A stretch of DNA of 64,000 bases from an uncultured Bacilli bacterium (lineage in GTDB: Bacteria > Bacillota_I > Bacilli_A > RF39 > UBA660): positions 28,762-92,761 of the forward strand of contig CAKORG010000001.1 in assembly GCA_934101495.1 (NCBI GenBank), in the 5' to 3' direction. This document shows positions 43,786 to 51,856 of this stretch, in pieces (within the stretch, counting starts at the first letter, position 1; every line of letters begins with the position of its first letter). The position numbers and the translations under genes are program-made. The notes under the pieces were generated by a model, which worked only from the letters and a program-made list of their open reading frames with translations, was not told where the DNA came from and did no database searches.

Positions 43786-44136
43786 TTATTTTTTATATAT
43801 ATTTCCTTCATATGATGTGTCACAATTATTATAAGGGTCTGTTAAACAATCTATACAGTTCATATAATCGTTTCTCATATCTTCACTAACGAAGGAAATC
43901 ATAGAGAAAATAAACTTTATTATTAAAGGAACAAAGAATATTATTATTCCCATTACTACTCGTTTTAAAAGTTTTGAACTAGCAGATTTAATTGCTTTAT
44001 CATCACTTGATACTACTGCTTTTCCTAAGTCAATACTTCCTAAGACTATAATTACTATGGGTATTAGTATTTTTAAAATAAATAACATCTGTCCAATAAA
44101 TTGCCATGTTGTTGCAGTCTTATAACAAAAATTCAT
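43786..44136 (-). CDS. Small two-TM protein with CxxC..P motif (module copy 2)
   Basis: 116 residues. Same plan as the next gene: MNFCYK start, helix ILKILIPIVIIVLGSIDLGK, loop SSDDKAIKSASSK, helix VVMGIIIFFVPLIIKFIF, tail CIDCLTDPYNNC. The motif CxxC-[IVL]-x-[ND]-P is shared with the genes at 43390 and 17873. GGGAGG ribosome site. Follows the TadZ-like gene by 14 bp. Membrane component of the pilus machine by context; function unknown. Confidence 0.75.
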   Translation of the reverse strand: MNFCYKTATTWQFIGQMLFILKILIPIVIIVLGSIDLGKAVVSSDDKAIKSASSKLLKRVVMGIIIFFVPLIIKFIFSMISFVSEDMRNDYMNCIDCLTDPYNNCDTSYEGNIYKK

Positions 44137-44150
44137 ATTCCATTACCTCC

Positions 44151-45140
44151 CTACCTGAATATACTAAATATTCCAGAGTTTCCACTTGCATCTATTCTAC
44201 TAAATCCTAAGGCTGTTAAAAAAGCATTAACTACCATTTGATCGTCTAACTTATCATCTAAACAAGGCATATTGAAAAATACTTTACTTCCACTTTCCTT
44301 TTCAAAGTCTTGTACATCTTTTGTGTCTAGAACACTTCTATTAAGTACTATCTTTTTTTCATTTAATTTTGTAAATATTGCATTGTCTTCTCTTATTAAT
44401 TTATTTAATTTAATTAGGCCAGGCTCTATTAAATATATTATATCATGACAATACTCGGAAACATTGCCATCATTTAAATCAACTAAAATAACGTCATAAT
44501 TTGTATTATTACTTAAAAAATCATTAAATCCAAGACTCGATACACTTTCGAGGGTGTTATCATTAAAATATATAAAATCATTTTTATCTATTTCTACAGC
44601 TTTTACATTGTATGATTTTTCCAAATGTAATTTAAGTAAATATATTAGTGTAGTAGCCCCGGCATGTTCAGTGACATTTTTGAAACCAATTATTTTTTGT
44701 CCCATTTTACCACGTGTATTGTCTATGGTTCGTTCGTTTAAGGTTGGTTTCTTAAATCCACTTATATTATGATAATTTGCTACATCTTTGTATTGATTTG
44801 GATTATCAATTAAATATTTTACGGTGTTTATATCACTAGTGAAGTTATATATTCCCATTGAAATTAATTGAGATATATATACTGGGGAATTAACTTTTTC
44901 TGAATCGTCTAGTAATAAAATAATTTTAGACATATCAAAATTTACAGATAAATTTTGCATTACTGTTATGTCTTCATAACCTTTTATAGCTGTTATGTCT
45001 ATAATCATTTTATTATAGTAAAAACTTTGAAATTGACTTACTAGTTCTTCTACTGTAAATTCTCCATTTATACTCTTTATTACATCAATATTTAAACTTG
45101 ATAATAATGATTGATATTTATTTGACACTATTACATTCAT
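44151..45140 (-). CDS. TadZ/CpaE-like protein with altered P-loop
   Basis: 329 residues. N-terminal receiver-like half (about 1-120) and a MinD/ParA-like half. The nucleotide site reads VTEHAGATTLIYLLK (about 158-172): the T-T of a deviant Walker A is there but the lysine is not. DVILVDLND fits the ParA switch II strand (usual DxxG). TadZ proteins localise Tad pilus assembly at a pole or site and several known ones have atypical loops. Position after the TadE-like genes supports this. It is 1 bp from the gene before it. Confidence 0.75.
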   Translation of the reverse strand: MNVIVSNKYQSLLSSLNIDVIKSINGEFTVEELVSQFQSFYYNKMIIDITAIKGYEDITVMQNLSVNFDMSKIILLLDDSEKVNSPVYISQLISMGIYNFTSDINTVKYLIDNPNQYKDVANYHNISGFKKPTLNERTIDNTRGKMGQKIIGFKNVTEHAGATTLIYLLKLHLEKSYNVKAVEIDKNDFIYFNDNTLESVSSLGFNDFLSNNTNYDVILVDLNDGNVSEYCHDIIYLIEPGLIKLNKLIREDNAIFTKLNEKKIVLNRSVLDTKDVQDFEKESGSKVFFNMPCLDDKLDDQMVVNAFLTALGFSRIDASGNSGIFSIFR

Positions 45141-45141
45141 A

Positions 45142-45594
45142 TTAATACTCCTCTATTTGATCTTCAGCACCAATAAAAGTTTTGGTTGTTCCATCTATTT
45201 CATGGTTTGCTATATTACCTATTACGGGTAAATTAAATTTAAAAAATACCTTTATATCATAGTATTGTAAGTTATTTTTATAGTTTCTATTAAAACAATA
45301 ATAATATTTACTGTCACTTTTTGATATTTCGTATTCGCCATCTAAAGTTATTGCTCCCATCCAGTTTTCTGGACATTTGCCTGTATTTGTATACCCTTTA
45401 TTATATATATAATCGTTTATTAAATCTGCTGATGTAGATGTTACACCCTCATATTTTTCTATAATACTTAGCATACGATTCTTTATTGTATAAGCTTTGT
45501 TATAATTTAACACCAAAGTTAGAAAGCAAGCAAATATGAGAATGAAAAAAATAATCATTTGAAATGTCCATGTTGATTCACTTACAGCTTTCAT
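45142..45594 (-). CDS. TadE-like pseudopilin 2
   Basis: 150 residues. Short N-terminus (MKAVSESTWTFQM), one TM helix (IIFFILIFACFLTLVLNYNK), then an outside domain with two Cys (CPENW, YYCFNR) that may form a disulphide. Related in plan and in several residues to the next-upstream gene, so a duplicated pair. Assigned as TadE/F-like minor pilin by topology and locus, not by a sequence signature. Confidence 0.7.
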   Translation of the reverse strand: MKAVSESTWTFQMIIFFILIFACFLTLVLNYNKAYTIKNRMLSIIEKYEGVTSTSADLINDYIYNKGYTNTGKCPENWMGAITLDGEYEISKSDSKYYYCFNRNYKNNLQYYDIKVFFKFNLPVIGNIANHEIDGTTKTFIGAEDQIEEY

Positions 45595-45605
45595 TTAAAT
45601 CTCTC

Positions 45606-46103
45606 CTATTTCTGATATATTACTTTTGTTTCAGCTTTAGATGAAAAATTATAAACTTGTTTAACAACTGGTAAATCTAGTTGAAAAAACACTACGATTT
45701 GATAATATTTTCCTGGTATAAAATCTCCAGTTGCAACCTTTCCAGCTCCGATAACACCAGAAAGATATTTATCTACTCCGGATGTTGCATTTACTTCTTT
45801 TATGCATATTGATGCATCCTGATTAGATGAAACAGCAGCTCCAGTTCTATCAAAACCTTGATAATCTTCATCGCATTTTCCAGTTGTACGATATGATGTA
45901 CTTTCTATTAAATTTATTATTTCTTCATTTAAATTTCCGTCTTCTAAGTAGTTTCCACCATTTGCTTCTAATATATTTACTATTTGGTCTTTAATTCCAA
46001 AGGCGTTGGAATTATTTATCGTCAAAGCCATAATAGCTGTAAACAAAAGTATAAATAGTACTACTATTTGAAATATATATGTTACACTCATTGATTCTTT
46101 CAT
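45606..46103 (-). CDS. TadE-like pseudopilin 1
   Basis: 165 residues. MKESMSVTYIFQI then one TM helix (VVLFILLFTAIMALTINNSN) and an outside domain with Cys at about 78 and 98 and an Ala/Gly/Ser-rich middle. Same layout as the following gene. AGGAGG-like ribosome site; 9 bp after the second small pilin gene. Confidence 0.7.
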   Translation of the reverse strand: MKESMSVTYIFQIVVLFILLFTAIMALTINNSNAFGIKDQIVNILEANGGNYLEDGNLNEEIINLIESTSYRTTGKCDEDYQGFDRTGAAVSSNQDASICIKEVNATSGVDKYLSGVIGAGKVATGDFIPGKYYQIVVFFQLDLPVVKQVYNFSSKAETKVIYQK

Positions 46104-46112
46104 AAATACCTC

Positions 46113-46373
46113 CTAGCCTTTAAATGGACAATAAAAAGTTTCTTCATCTTCAGCTTTATTACGACAAAGACAGTTACTTTTTCTTCCCGTTTCATTTTCT
46201 ATAGTTTCTCTTACTTCTTTAGAACAATCGCATATAGCTTTGCTACATTGTGTATTTCTATTAAAATTTCCATTAATCATTGGCCAGATAAAGCCGAAAA
46301 AAAAGGCCGACAAGATACCAATAGATATAGCAACTATAACTGTCATATTTAGTTCTCCTGTAGCCTCTTTCAT
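46113..46373 (-). CDS. Flp-like small pilin 2
   Basis: 86 residues. MKEATGELNMTV then a TM helix (IVAISIGILSAFFFGFIWPM) and a Cys-rich head with six Cys (CSKAICDC, CLC, YCPF). The first 12 residues are identical to pilin 1 while third codon positions differ, so the N-terminus is under protein-level constraint, as expected for a pilin processing or assembly signal. The prepilin peptidase gene (TadV) is not in the window. Confidence 0.72.
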   Translation of the reverse strand: MKEATGELNMTVIVAISIGILSAFFFGFIWPMINGNFNRNTQCSKAICDCSKEVRETIENETGRKSNCLCRNKAEDEETFYCPFKG

Positions 46374-46395
46374 TTTTCACCTCTTGTGTTTTGTC

Positions 46396-46641
46396 TTAAC
46401 CTTCGTCGCCAAAGTTTATTTCTGTACCATCTGCACAAAAACAAGTTCTTGCATCAACATCTACACCACCACGACCTTGAGTTGTATCTAGTTCTCCGCC
46501 TGGACATAGATTTAGACAAGTATTTCTTGAAAGTCCAGCTTGAATACCAGGCCAGATAAAGAAATAGAAGAAAGCCCCAACAGCAGCAATTGCAACTACA
46601 GTGACTACAGTCATATTTAATTCTCCAGTAGCTTCTTTCAT
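46396..46641 (-). CDS. Flp-like small pilin 1
   Basis: 81 residues. Same MKEATGELNMTV start, TM helix (VTVVAIAAVGAFFYFFIWPGI), then a Cys-containing head (CLNLCPGG, TCFCADG). Length and plan fit Flp/Tad pilins, with extra Cys pairs that could cross-link subunits or fold the head. It has its own strong promoter and AGGAGG ribosome site, which suits a major structural subunit. Confidence 0.75.
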   Translation of the reverse strand: MKEATGELNMTVVTVVAIAAVGAFFYFFIWPGIQAGLSRNTCLNLCPGGELDTTQGRGGVDVDARTCFCADGTEINFGDEG

Positions 46642-46668
46642 TTGCTATCCTCCTTTTAGTATATACTT

Positions 46669-46697
46669 ATTATAACTTAATTTTCTTTAAATATCAA
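46669..46697 (-). promoter_or_regulatory. Dedicated promoter of the pilin pair
   Basis: Minus strand -35 TTGATA (46692-46697), 17-bp spacer, -10 TATAAT (46669-46674), in the only sizeable gap of the locus, between tadC and pilin 1. It would give the pilins more transcript than the assembly genes. Confidence 0.75.
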
Positions 46698-46722
46698 TTA
46701 TATTTTGTTTTTTTTTTGTAAA

Positions 46723-47511
46723 TTATATGCCCATAAGTTGTATAACCGCTAGAACAAGTAGAATCATTAGACCTACTCCAGTTGTTATAAGCATACTCAT
46801 TGTTTTACCTTCCATTTTTTCAAGTCTATTTTTATATCTCGTTTCACGTGCTTTTTGTTGAAGCGAAGATATTGACCTTGAGAAGGTTAGTATTTGTTCT
46901 TGTTTTCTTTCTTGACGACCTAAACTTAAACGATATAATAAACGCATCATACGCATTGAATCACGTACAGGATATTTTCTGGCAAACTCCATATATGGTT
47001 CGATTGTATCATCCCCTGAATTTATTGAATCTATCATTTCTTGCAGTCCTTCTTTAAATATTTCAGGTGATTCTGCCATTGACTTACCTATGGCAACTGG
47101 CACTGTGTAATGTTGAATTAAAATTTCTAGATTTTTTAAATAATGTGGTAACATTGAATCTATGTCTGCCATGTGTCTTTGATAGTATTTTTTTATATCG
47201 TTATAAGATGTTTTAAAGATGAATACACCTAGAACAAATATTAATAATACTTTAACAGCATTTAAATCTTTGATTAAGAATGCAAATGCTATGGCCATTG
47301 TAATAATGGCATTTCTTATTCTTTTGTTGAAAAGAATGTCCGGATTAATATTATTACCATATTTTGCGCGTACTAAGAAATCCCAATCTTTTTCTTTTAA
47401 TCTCATAAAAAGCATTTGATTATCACTAATAAGTTGATTTATGCTTATTTGACCTGTAATTGTCATTATACCAAATACAATTACAGCAACGATAATAACT
47501 TCTATTTGCAT
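46723..47511 (-). CDS. tadC: TadC-like inner-membrane platform protein
   Basis: 262 residues. A short N-terminal TM helix, two more helices near 70-105, a cytoplasmic GspF/T2SSF-type four-helix region (about 120-230) and a C-terminal TM helix (LMILLVLAVIQLMGI). With TadB it forms the platform on which the ATPase acts. Its start shares one base with the tadB stop. Confidence 0.85.
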   Translation of the reverse strand: MQIEVIIVAVIVFGIMTITGQISINQLISDNQMLFMRLKEKDWDFLVRAKYGNNINPDILFNKRIRNAIITMAIAFAFLIKDLNAVKVLLIFVLGVFIFKTSYNDIKKYYQRHMADIDSMLPHYLKNLEILIQHYTVPVAIGKSMAESPEIFKEGLQEMIDSINSGDDTIEPYMEFARKYPVRDSMRMMRLLYRLSLGRQERKQEQILTFSRSISSLQQKARETRYKNRLEKMEGKTMSMLITTGVGLMILLVLAVIQLMGI

Positions 47512-48434
47512 TATTCCCCTCCTACATCTTCATTATAGTACTTTTCCCCACTTAACAAGAAATAAGCATTTATAATAACAATAGCATGTAAAATAATTTG
47601 TACATACCATATATCTAATAATTTAATATAGTTATCTTCACCTAACATAAATCTTAGTACTATAACAAGTAAATATAGAATTAAGCCAAATCTTAAGAAT
47701 CTACCATGGAAGTTGTTTCTGTCCATTTGGTCACGATATACTCCTTCTACTAAGGCATCAATATCTAGTGACATATTTTCAAGTGCTTGTCCAGAATCTC
47801 TGGCTCCCTCTTTAGTGATTTGTAAGAATAACTGATGCATGTTTTTAACCATATAAAATGGATATTTGCTATTAAAATAGTTTATTGATTCATCAATTGT
47901 ACCATTTTGATATGACATTTCAATCATTTTTCTCACGTCACCAACCACTGGTTCTTCAAGGATACCTGAGTCTCTAACTCCTTCAAGGGCTTTAACAAAA
48001 CTCTGAGTAGTATTAAATTCCATTATAACATTTGTTGTATAAGTTTGTATTTGTTCAAAGATATATTCACTATAAACTCTTTGAAGCCTTAGATATGCTA
48101 GATATGGTATAAAAGCTATGGCTATAATTGCGTATATTACAGCTGTAATAATACTATAAAAGTAAAAATATCCTACTAGGGCAGCTATACCACCTAAAAT
48201 AATTACTTGAGTAAGATATTGTCTAGGTGTATACTCTTGTCCAAGTTCTATAGCCTTTTCCCTAACCATTTTAAATGAGTATGGAGCATATCTATCATAA
48301 AAATCTGTAGCTTTATTTGTTACATATTTATAAACGTTTTCTCCGGGATTTCGACGAGCTATTAATACTATAATTGCTATGGCTAAGAGTATTAATAGTT
48401 CTGGTAAATAACTTGTTAGATTTACTGAAAACAT
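47511..48434 (-). CDS. tadB: TadB-like inner-membrane platform protein
   Basis: 307 residues. N-terminal TM helix (LLILLAIAIIVLIA), a helix pair at about 90-130, the T2SSF cytoplasmic part (QTYTTNVIMEFNTTQSFVKA to about 230) and two closing helices. Partner of TadC; the two genes are adjacent and in the standard A-B-C order after the ATPase. Confidence 0.85.
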   Translation of the reverse strand: MFSVNLTSYLPELLILLAIAIIVLIARRNPGENVYKYVTNKATDFYDRYAPYSFKMVREKAIELGQEYTPRQYLTQVIILGGIAALVGYFYFYSIITAVIYAIIAIAFIPYLAYLRLQRVYSEYIFEQIQTYTTNVIMEFNTTQSFVKALEGVRDSGILEEPVVGDVRKMIEMSYQNGTIDESINYFNSKYPFYMVKNMHQLFLQITKEGARDSGQALENMSLDIDALVEGVYRDQMDRNNFHGRFLRFGLILYLLVIVLRFMLGEDNYIKLLDIWYVQIILHAIVIINAYFLLSGEKYYNEDVGGE

Positions 48435-48453
48435 AAAAAATGCTCCTTTCTTT

Positions 48454-49542
48454 TTATAAACTTTCTACTTCTTCGATTGTGTTACCTTTTTTTACAAAAT
48501 AATCTTGTCTCAAAGTAACGCCTTGAGCTCCTAAATATTCGATTAAATACTTACTTGGATTTTGAAAACTAAACTTACCATCTAAACTTTTTTTAAATAT
48601 AATATTTGACTTAGCTTCATTATTTTCATCTACATAAAATTCTACGACTTCTGTAATTTCACGTTGAAATCTACCTAGTTCCTTACTCATATAACCTTTA
48701 ACATGTACTCCAAGTTGAACATATCTATGAATGGATTTTAAGAATTGTTCTATATCTTGACTACTTTCTAGTAAGCTATATAAACGCATTGGTATATTTA
48801 ATGCTCTATCTGAGTGTATAGTTGACAAAATATTATGTCCTGATGATATTGAGTTACGAACTGCTGTTACGGCTTCAGCTGAACGAACTTCTGATAATAA
48901 AATCCATCTTGGATTTTGTCTCATACATGTAACTAATACATCAGAATATGAAGCTATGTTATTTGTTTTCATGGCAACAATGTCTCTATGTGGAAATATC
49001 TTATCTAAATGAAGTTCTAGAGTATCTTCAATCGTAATAATCTTTTCATTTTCTTTTGTATGTGAAGCTAAATATTTTACTAATTCTGTTTTACCTGAAC
49101 CAGTTTCTCCACTTACTAAAATATTACAATGACCTTCAACACAAGTCATTAAAAACTCATGTAAATCTTCTGTAATATATTTTTCACTTAACAATTTATC
49201 TTTGTTCAGACGGATTTTGGCTGGCGTCTTTCTTATAACGCAACATATACCATTTGTTGCAATAGATTCATGAACAAAGTTTAAACGAAGCTCTGCTGAT
49301 TCAGCATCCAAAAATGGATGGGCCATATTAAATGTTTTTCCCATAACATTTGAACATTGAAAAGCAAGCTTTTCCATTAAAGCATTATTTATTTCTGGTC
49401 TTTCAACCCTATATACACCTTTATCAAGAGTTTTTAGCCAAACTTGACCACCATTTGAATAAGATATGTCAGTTATGTTATCTACCTCTAAAAACTCTTT
49501 TAAAGGTCCAAAATCTATTTGTGAAAATATAGCATCATTCAC
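48454..49542 (-). CDS. tadA: TadA/CpaF-type secretion ATPase
   Basis: 362 residues, somewhat shorter than typical CpaF because the N-terminal region is reduced. Walker A SGETGSGKTELVK (144-156), Asp-box ITIEDTLEL, Walker B WILLSEVRS, His-box STIHSDRA. Powers pilin extension and in some species retraction. The three residues of each box look intact, so it should be active. Confidence 0.93.
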   Translation of the reverse strand: MNDAIFSQIDFGPLKEFLEVDNITDISYSNGGQVWLKTLDKGVYRVERPEINNALMEKLAFQCSNVMGKTFNMAHPFLDAESAELRLNFVHESIATNGICCVIRKTPAKIRLNKDKLLSEKYITEDLHEFLMTCVEGHCNILVSGETGSGKTELVKYLASHTKENEKIITIEDTLELHLDKIFPHRDIVAMKTNNIASYSDVLVTCMRQNPRWILLSEVRSAEAVTAVRNSISSGHNILSTIHSDRALNIPMRLYSLLESSQDIEQFLKSIHRYVQLGVHVKGYMSKELGRFQREITEVVEFYVDENNEAKSNIIFKKSLDGKFSFQNPSKYLIEYLGAQGVTLRQDYFVKKGNTIEEVESL

Positions 49543-49558
49543 AAGTTTTCACCTCTTT

Positions 49559-50353
49559 TTATTCATTATTTGTATTACTATTAATATCTATTGTTGCACT
49601 TCTTGCTTGACTATCTATTAGTGTTTTAAGTGCATCATTAGTTATTTCTGTTGTAGCATCTTTATCTGAATTTTTCTTATTAATTGGCACTGGATATAAA
49701 TCCATACCACTTAAAAATCCTATTTTGCTAAGATATGCAAACATTTCATCTGTTACAGCAAATACCAGTACCGCTGGTGTTCTTCCACTTGTTACATCAA
49801 AAACATTTTGCCCTTTTGAATCTTTAACACTTAAAACCTCAATATTTGTTATGAATTCTTCATAAACGTATTTACCTTCAAATTTAGTTTTAAGCCATAA
49901 GTCTATTTTATCTCCTGGATAAATGGAATTTGCATACGTTGTAGTATTGTCAACTTTTAGCCAGTATAGTCTATATCCTTTAGGAATGGTCTCTAAATCT
50001 CTTTCTATTAGTTTATCTTTTGTTACGACTTCACTTTTATAAAACATTGAACCACGTACTATAGAAGTATTATTAGTTACATAATAACCTATAAGTTGTG
50101 AAGAATTAGTTATTACACTAGCTTTTTTTAATACATCAGAGTTTACCTCTACATATTCAATATCATCTTTGGTAATAATGGTCCCAGCAGTTAAATCTTT
50201 TGTAGCTACAGGTACTCTTTGAGGTTTTACGGCTTTATCTAGGGTTATACTATAAACTAACCAAAGAACTATGACTCCTGCAACAACTGCTAAAATTGTA
50301 ACGGTGTTTTTATTTAAAAATATTTTTCTTATTTTTTCAAAAAAGTTACTCAT
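49559..50353 (-). CDS. SAF-domain CpaB/RcpC-like protein 2
   Basis: 264 residues. N-terminal TM helix (TVTILAVVAGVIVLWLVYSI), SAF domain (VPVATKDLTAGTIITKDDIE) and a C-terminal domain with KVDNTTTYANSIYPGD and VFDVTSGRTPA. CpaB/RcpC proteins sit in the periplasm of diderms around the secretin; here no secretin exists and the protein would face the wall. Clear tandem paralogue of the gene upstream (2 bp apart). Confidence 0.85.
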   Translation of the reverse strand: MSNFFEKIRKIFLNKNTVTILAVVAGVIVLWLVYSITLDKAVKPQRVPVATKDLTAGTIITKDDIEYVEVNSDVLKKASVITNSSQLIGYYVTNNTSIVRGSMFYKSEVVTKDKLIERDLETIPKGYRLYWLKVDNTTTYANSIYPGDKIDLWLKTKFEGKYVYEEFITNIEVLSVKDSKGQNVFDVTSGRTPAVLVFAVTDEMFAYLSKIGFLSGMDLYPVPINKKNSDKDATTEITNDALKTLIDSQARSATIDINSNTNNE

Positions 50354-50355
50354 AA

Positions 50356-51123
50356 TTAGGCCCCCATTCTTTGTGTTTGTCTATCTATAAGGTCTACTAA
50401 TTCTTGGCTTGAATATTCTGTTGACCCAACATCTGAATTTGCTAAATTGTTTTTAGGGACTGGTCTAATATTCATTCCTGATATACTTTCAGCAAGCTTA
50501 AGGTATCGGTACATATCTGTCTTAACAGCGAATAATAGCCATGCTGGTGTTCTTCCACTTGTTACATCGAAAACGTTTTGTCCAGCATTATCGCGAACAG
50601 CTAATACCTCGATATTTGATATGAACTCTCCATCAACTAATATTCCATTTTCAGTTGTTTTAAGCCATAAATCGATTATATCACCGGGGTATATAGAATT
50701 TGCATATGTTGTTGTATTATCTACTTTTAACTGATAGATTGTATATCCTTCAGGTATTTCATCAAATATGGCATTTGGAAGTTCTTTTTTTTCAACGACC
50801 TGACTTGTATAAAACATTCCACCTTTAGGAATAGATGTTCCTGTTGATACATATTTACCAATTAAATTTGTTACCGTTTGATAAACATCTCTTTTCTTCA
50901 AAAAACTTTGACTTACCTTTACATATTCAATATCGTCTTTTGTTATTTCTTCAGTTGCACTTATAGTTCTTTTTGCAACAGGAATACGGGTGGGATTTAC
51001 TTGTTTATTAACACGATATATGTAAAATCCCACTAAAACTCCTAGTCCTAAAACTATCCCTACCAGTGTAACTGTTGTTTTGTTTGTTAAAAACTTTGTA
51101 AATACATTTTTTTTACCACCCAT
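50356..51123 (-). CDS. SAF-domain CpaB/RcpC-like protein 1
   Basis: 255 residues. Same plan as its neighbour: TM helix (TVTLVGIVLGLGVLVGFYIY), SAF domain (IPVAKRTISATEEITKDDIE), and the shared KVDNTTTYANSIYPGD and VFDVTSGRTPAW. The strong likeness over the C-terminal half shows a recent or constrained duplication. Both copies have kept reading frames and ribosome sites, so both are probably used. Confidence 0.85.
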   Translation of the reverse strand: MGGKKNVFTKFLTNKTTVTLVGIVLGLGVLVGFYIYRVNKQVNPTRIPVAKRTISATEEITKDDIEYVKVSQSFLKKRDVYQTVTNLIGKYVSTGTSIPKGGMFYTSQVVEKKELPNAIFDEIPEGYTIYQLKVDNTTTYANSIYPGDIIDLWLKTTENGILVDGEFISNIEVLAVRDNAGQNVFDVTSGRTPAWLLFAVKTDMYRYLKLAESISGMNIRPVPKNNLANSDVGSTEYSSQELVDLIDRQTQRMGA

Positions 51124-51140
51124 TTTTATTCCTCCTTATA

Positions 51141-51845
51141 TTATTGTCCATGTTTAATATTTAGCGGCAAACTGTCGTAAACAGAATCGATTAGTGCATC
51201 ACATTCACTCTTGTTAGTTTTCGTTGCATCACTATAATTTGTACAAGCAAATGCAGTAATATTTGCTCTAACTGTAATTTCATCATTGCCAGTATTATTC
51301 GTACAATCATAGTACCCTAGTCTGCATCTGTTTTTTATTATAAAATCTTTAATATCTTTTGCTGTTACAGCAGTTTGTGCAGTATCAGTTTTTGTTTCGT
51401 TGTTTTTGTTTTCATTATTATCTGTATCACTTACATTTTCAAGCGTATTTCCTTCAAGTATCGCATCTATTCTTTCTACCATGTCGAATGTTGTTGAAGA
51501 ACCAACTATGTTAAATGTATTGGATTTGCTTTTAATTTCTACACTAGCTTTTGGTGGGGCTTCATATACTCCATAAAAACTAACTGTATAAGTTGTGTTT
51601 AATGCGGCATTTTCTGAAAAACGACGAATAAAACTTTCATAAAATTTTTCTTTATTAATCTTTATTTCACCATAGGTTCTATAGTAAGAATAGTCTACGG
51701 CATCAATCATAGATGCTTCTGTTATTTCTTTAATTAGATAGTAATCTTGAGTGCTACTTGTTGTAAGATTTTGAACAAGTAGCATTATTACTACGATTAC
51801 TATACCTAATAGTATTAACCAATATGCCCAGAATGCATTTTTCAT
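51141..51845 (-). CDS. Single-TM protein of the pilus locus
   Basis: 234 residues. N-terminal TM helix (AYWLILLGIVIVVIMLLVQN), a domain of about 110 residues with YYLIKEITEASMIDAVDYSY and a beta-rich part, an Asn/Asp/Glu-rich linker, then a short Cys-containing end (CRLGYYDC, FACTNYSD, CDALID). The helix plus following stretch recalls pseudopilins. No family name claimed. It sits between the giant Cys-rich protein and the CpaB pair. Confidence 0.65.
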   Translation of the reverse strand: MKNAFWAYWLILLGIVIVVIMLLVQNLTTSSTQDYYLIKEITEASMIDAVDYSYYRTYGEIKINKEKFYESFIRRFSENAALNTTYTVSFYGVYEAPPKASVEIKSKSNTFNIVGSSTTFDMVERIDAILEGNTLENVSDTDNNENKNNETKTDTAQTAVTAKDIKDFIIKNRCRLGYYDCTNNTGNDEITVRANITAFACTNYSDATKTNKSECDALIDSVYDSLPLNIKHGQ

Positions 51846-51856
51846 TTAGTCACCCC

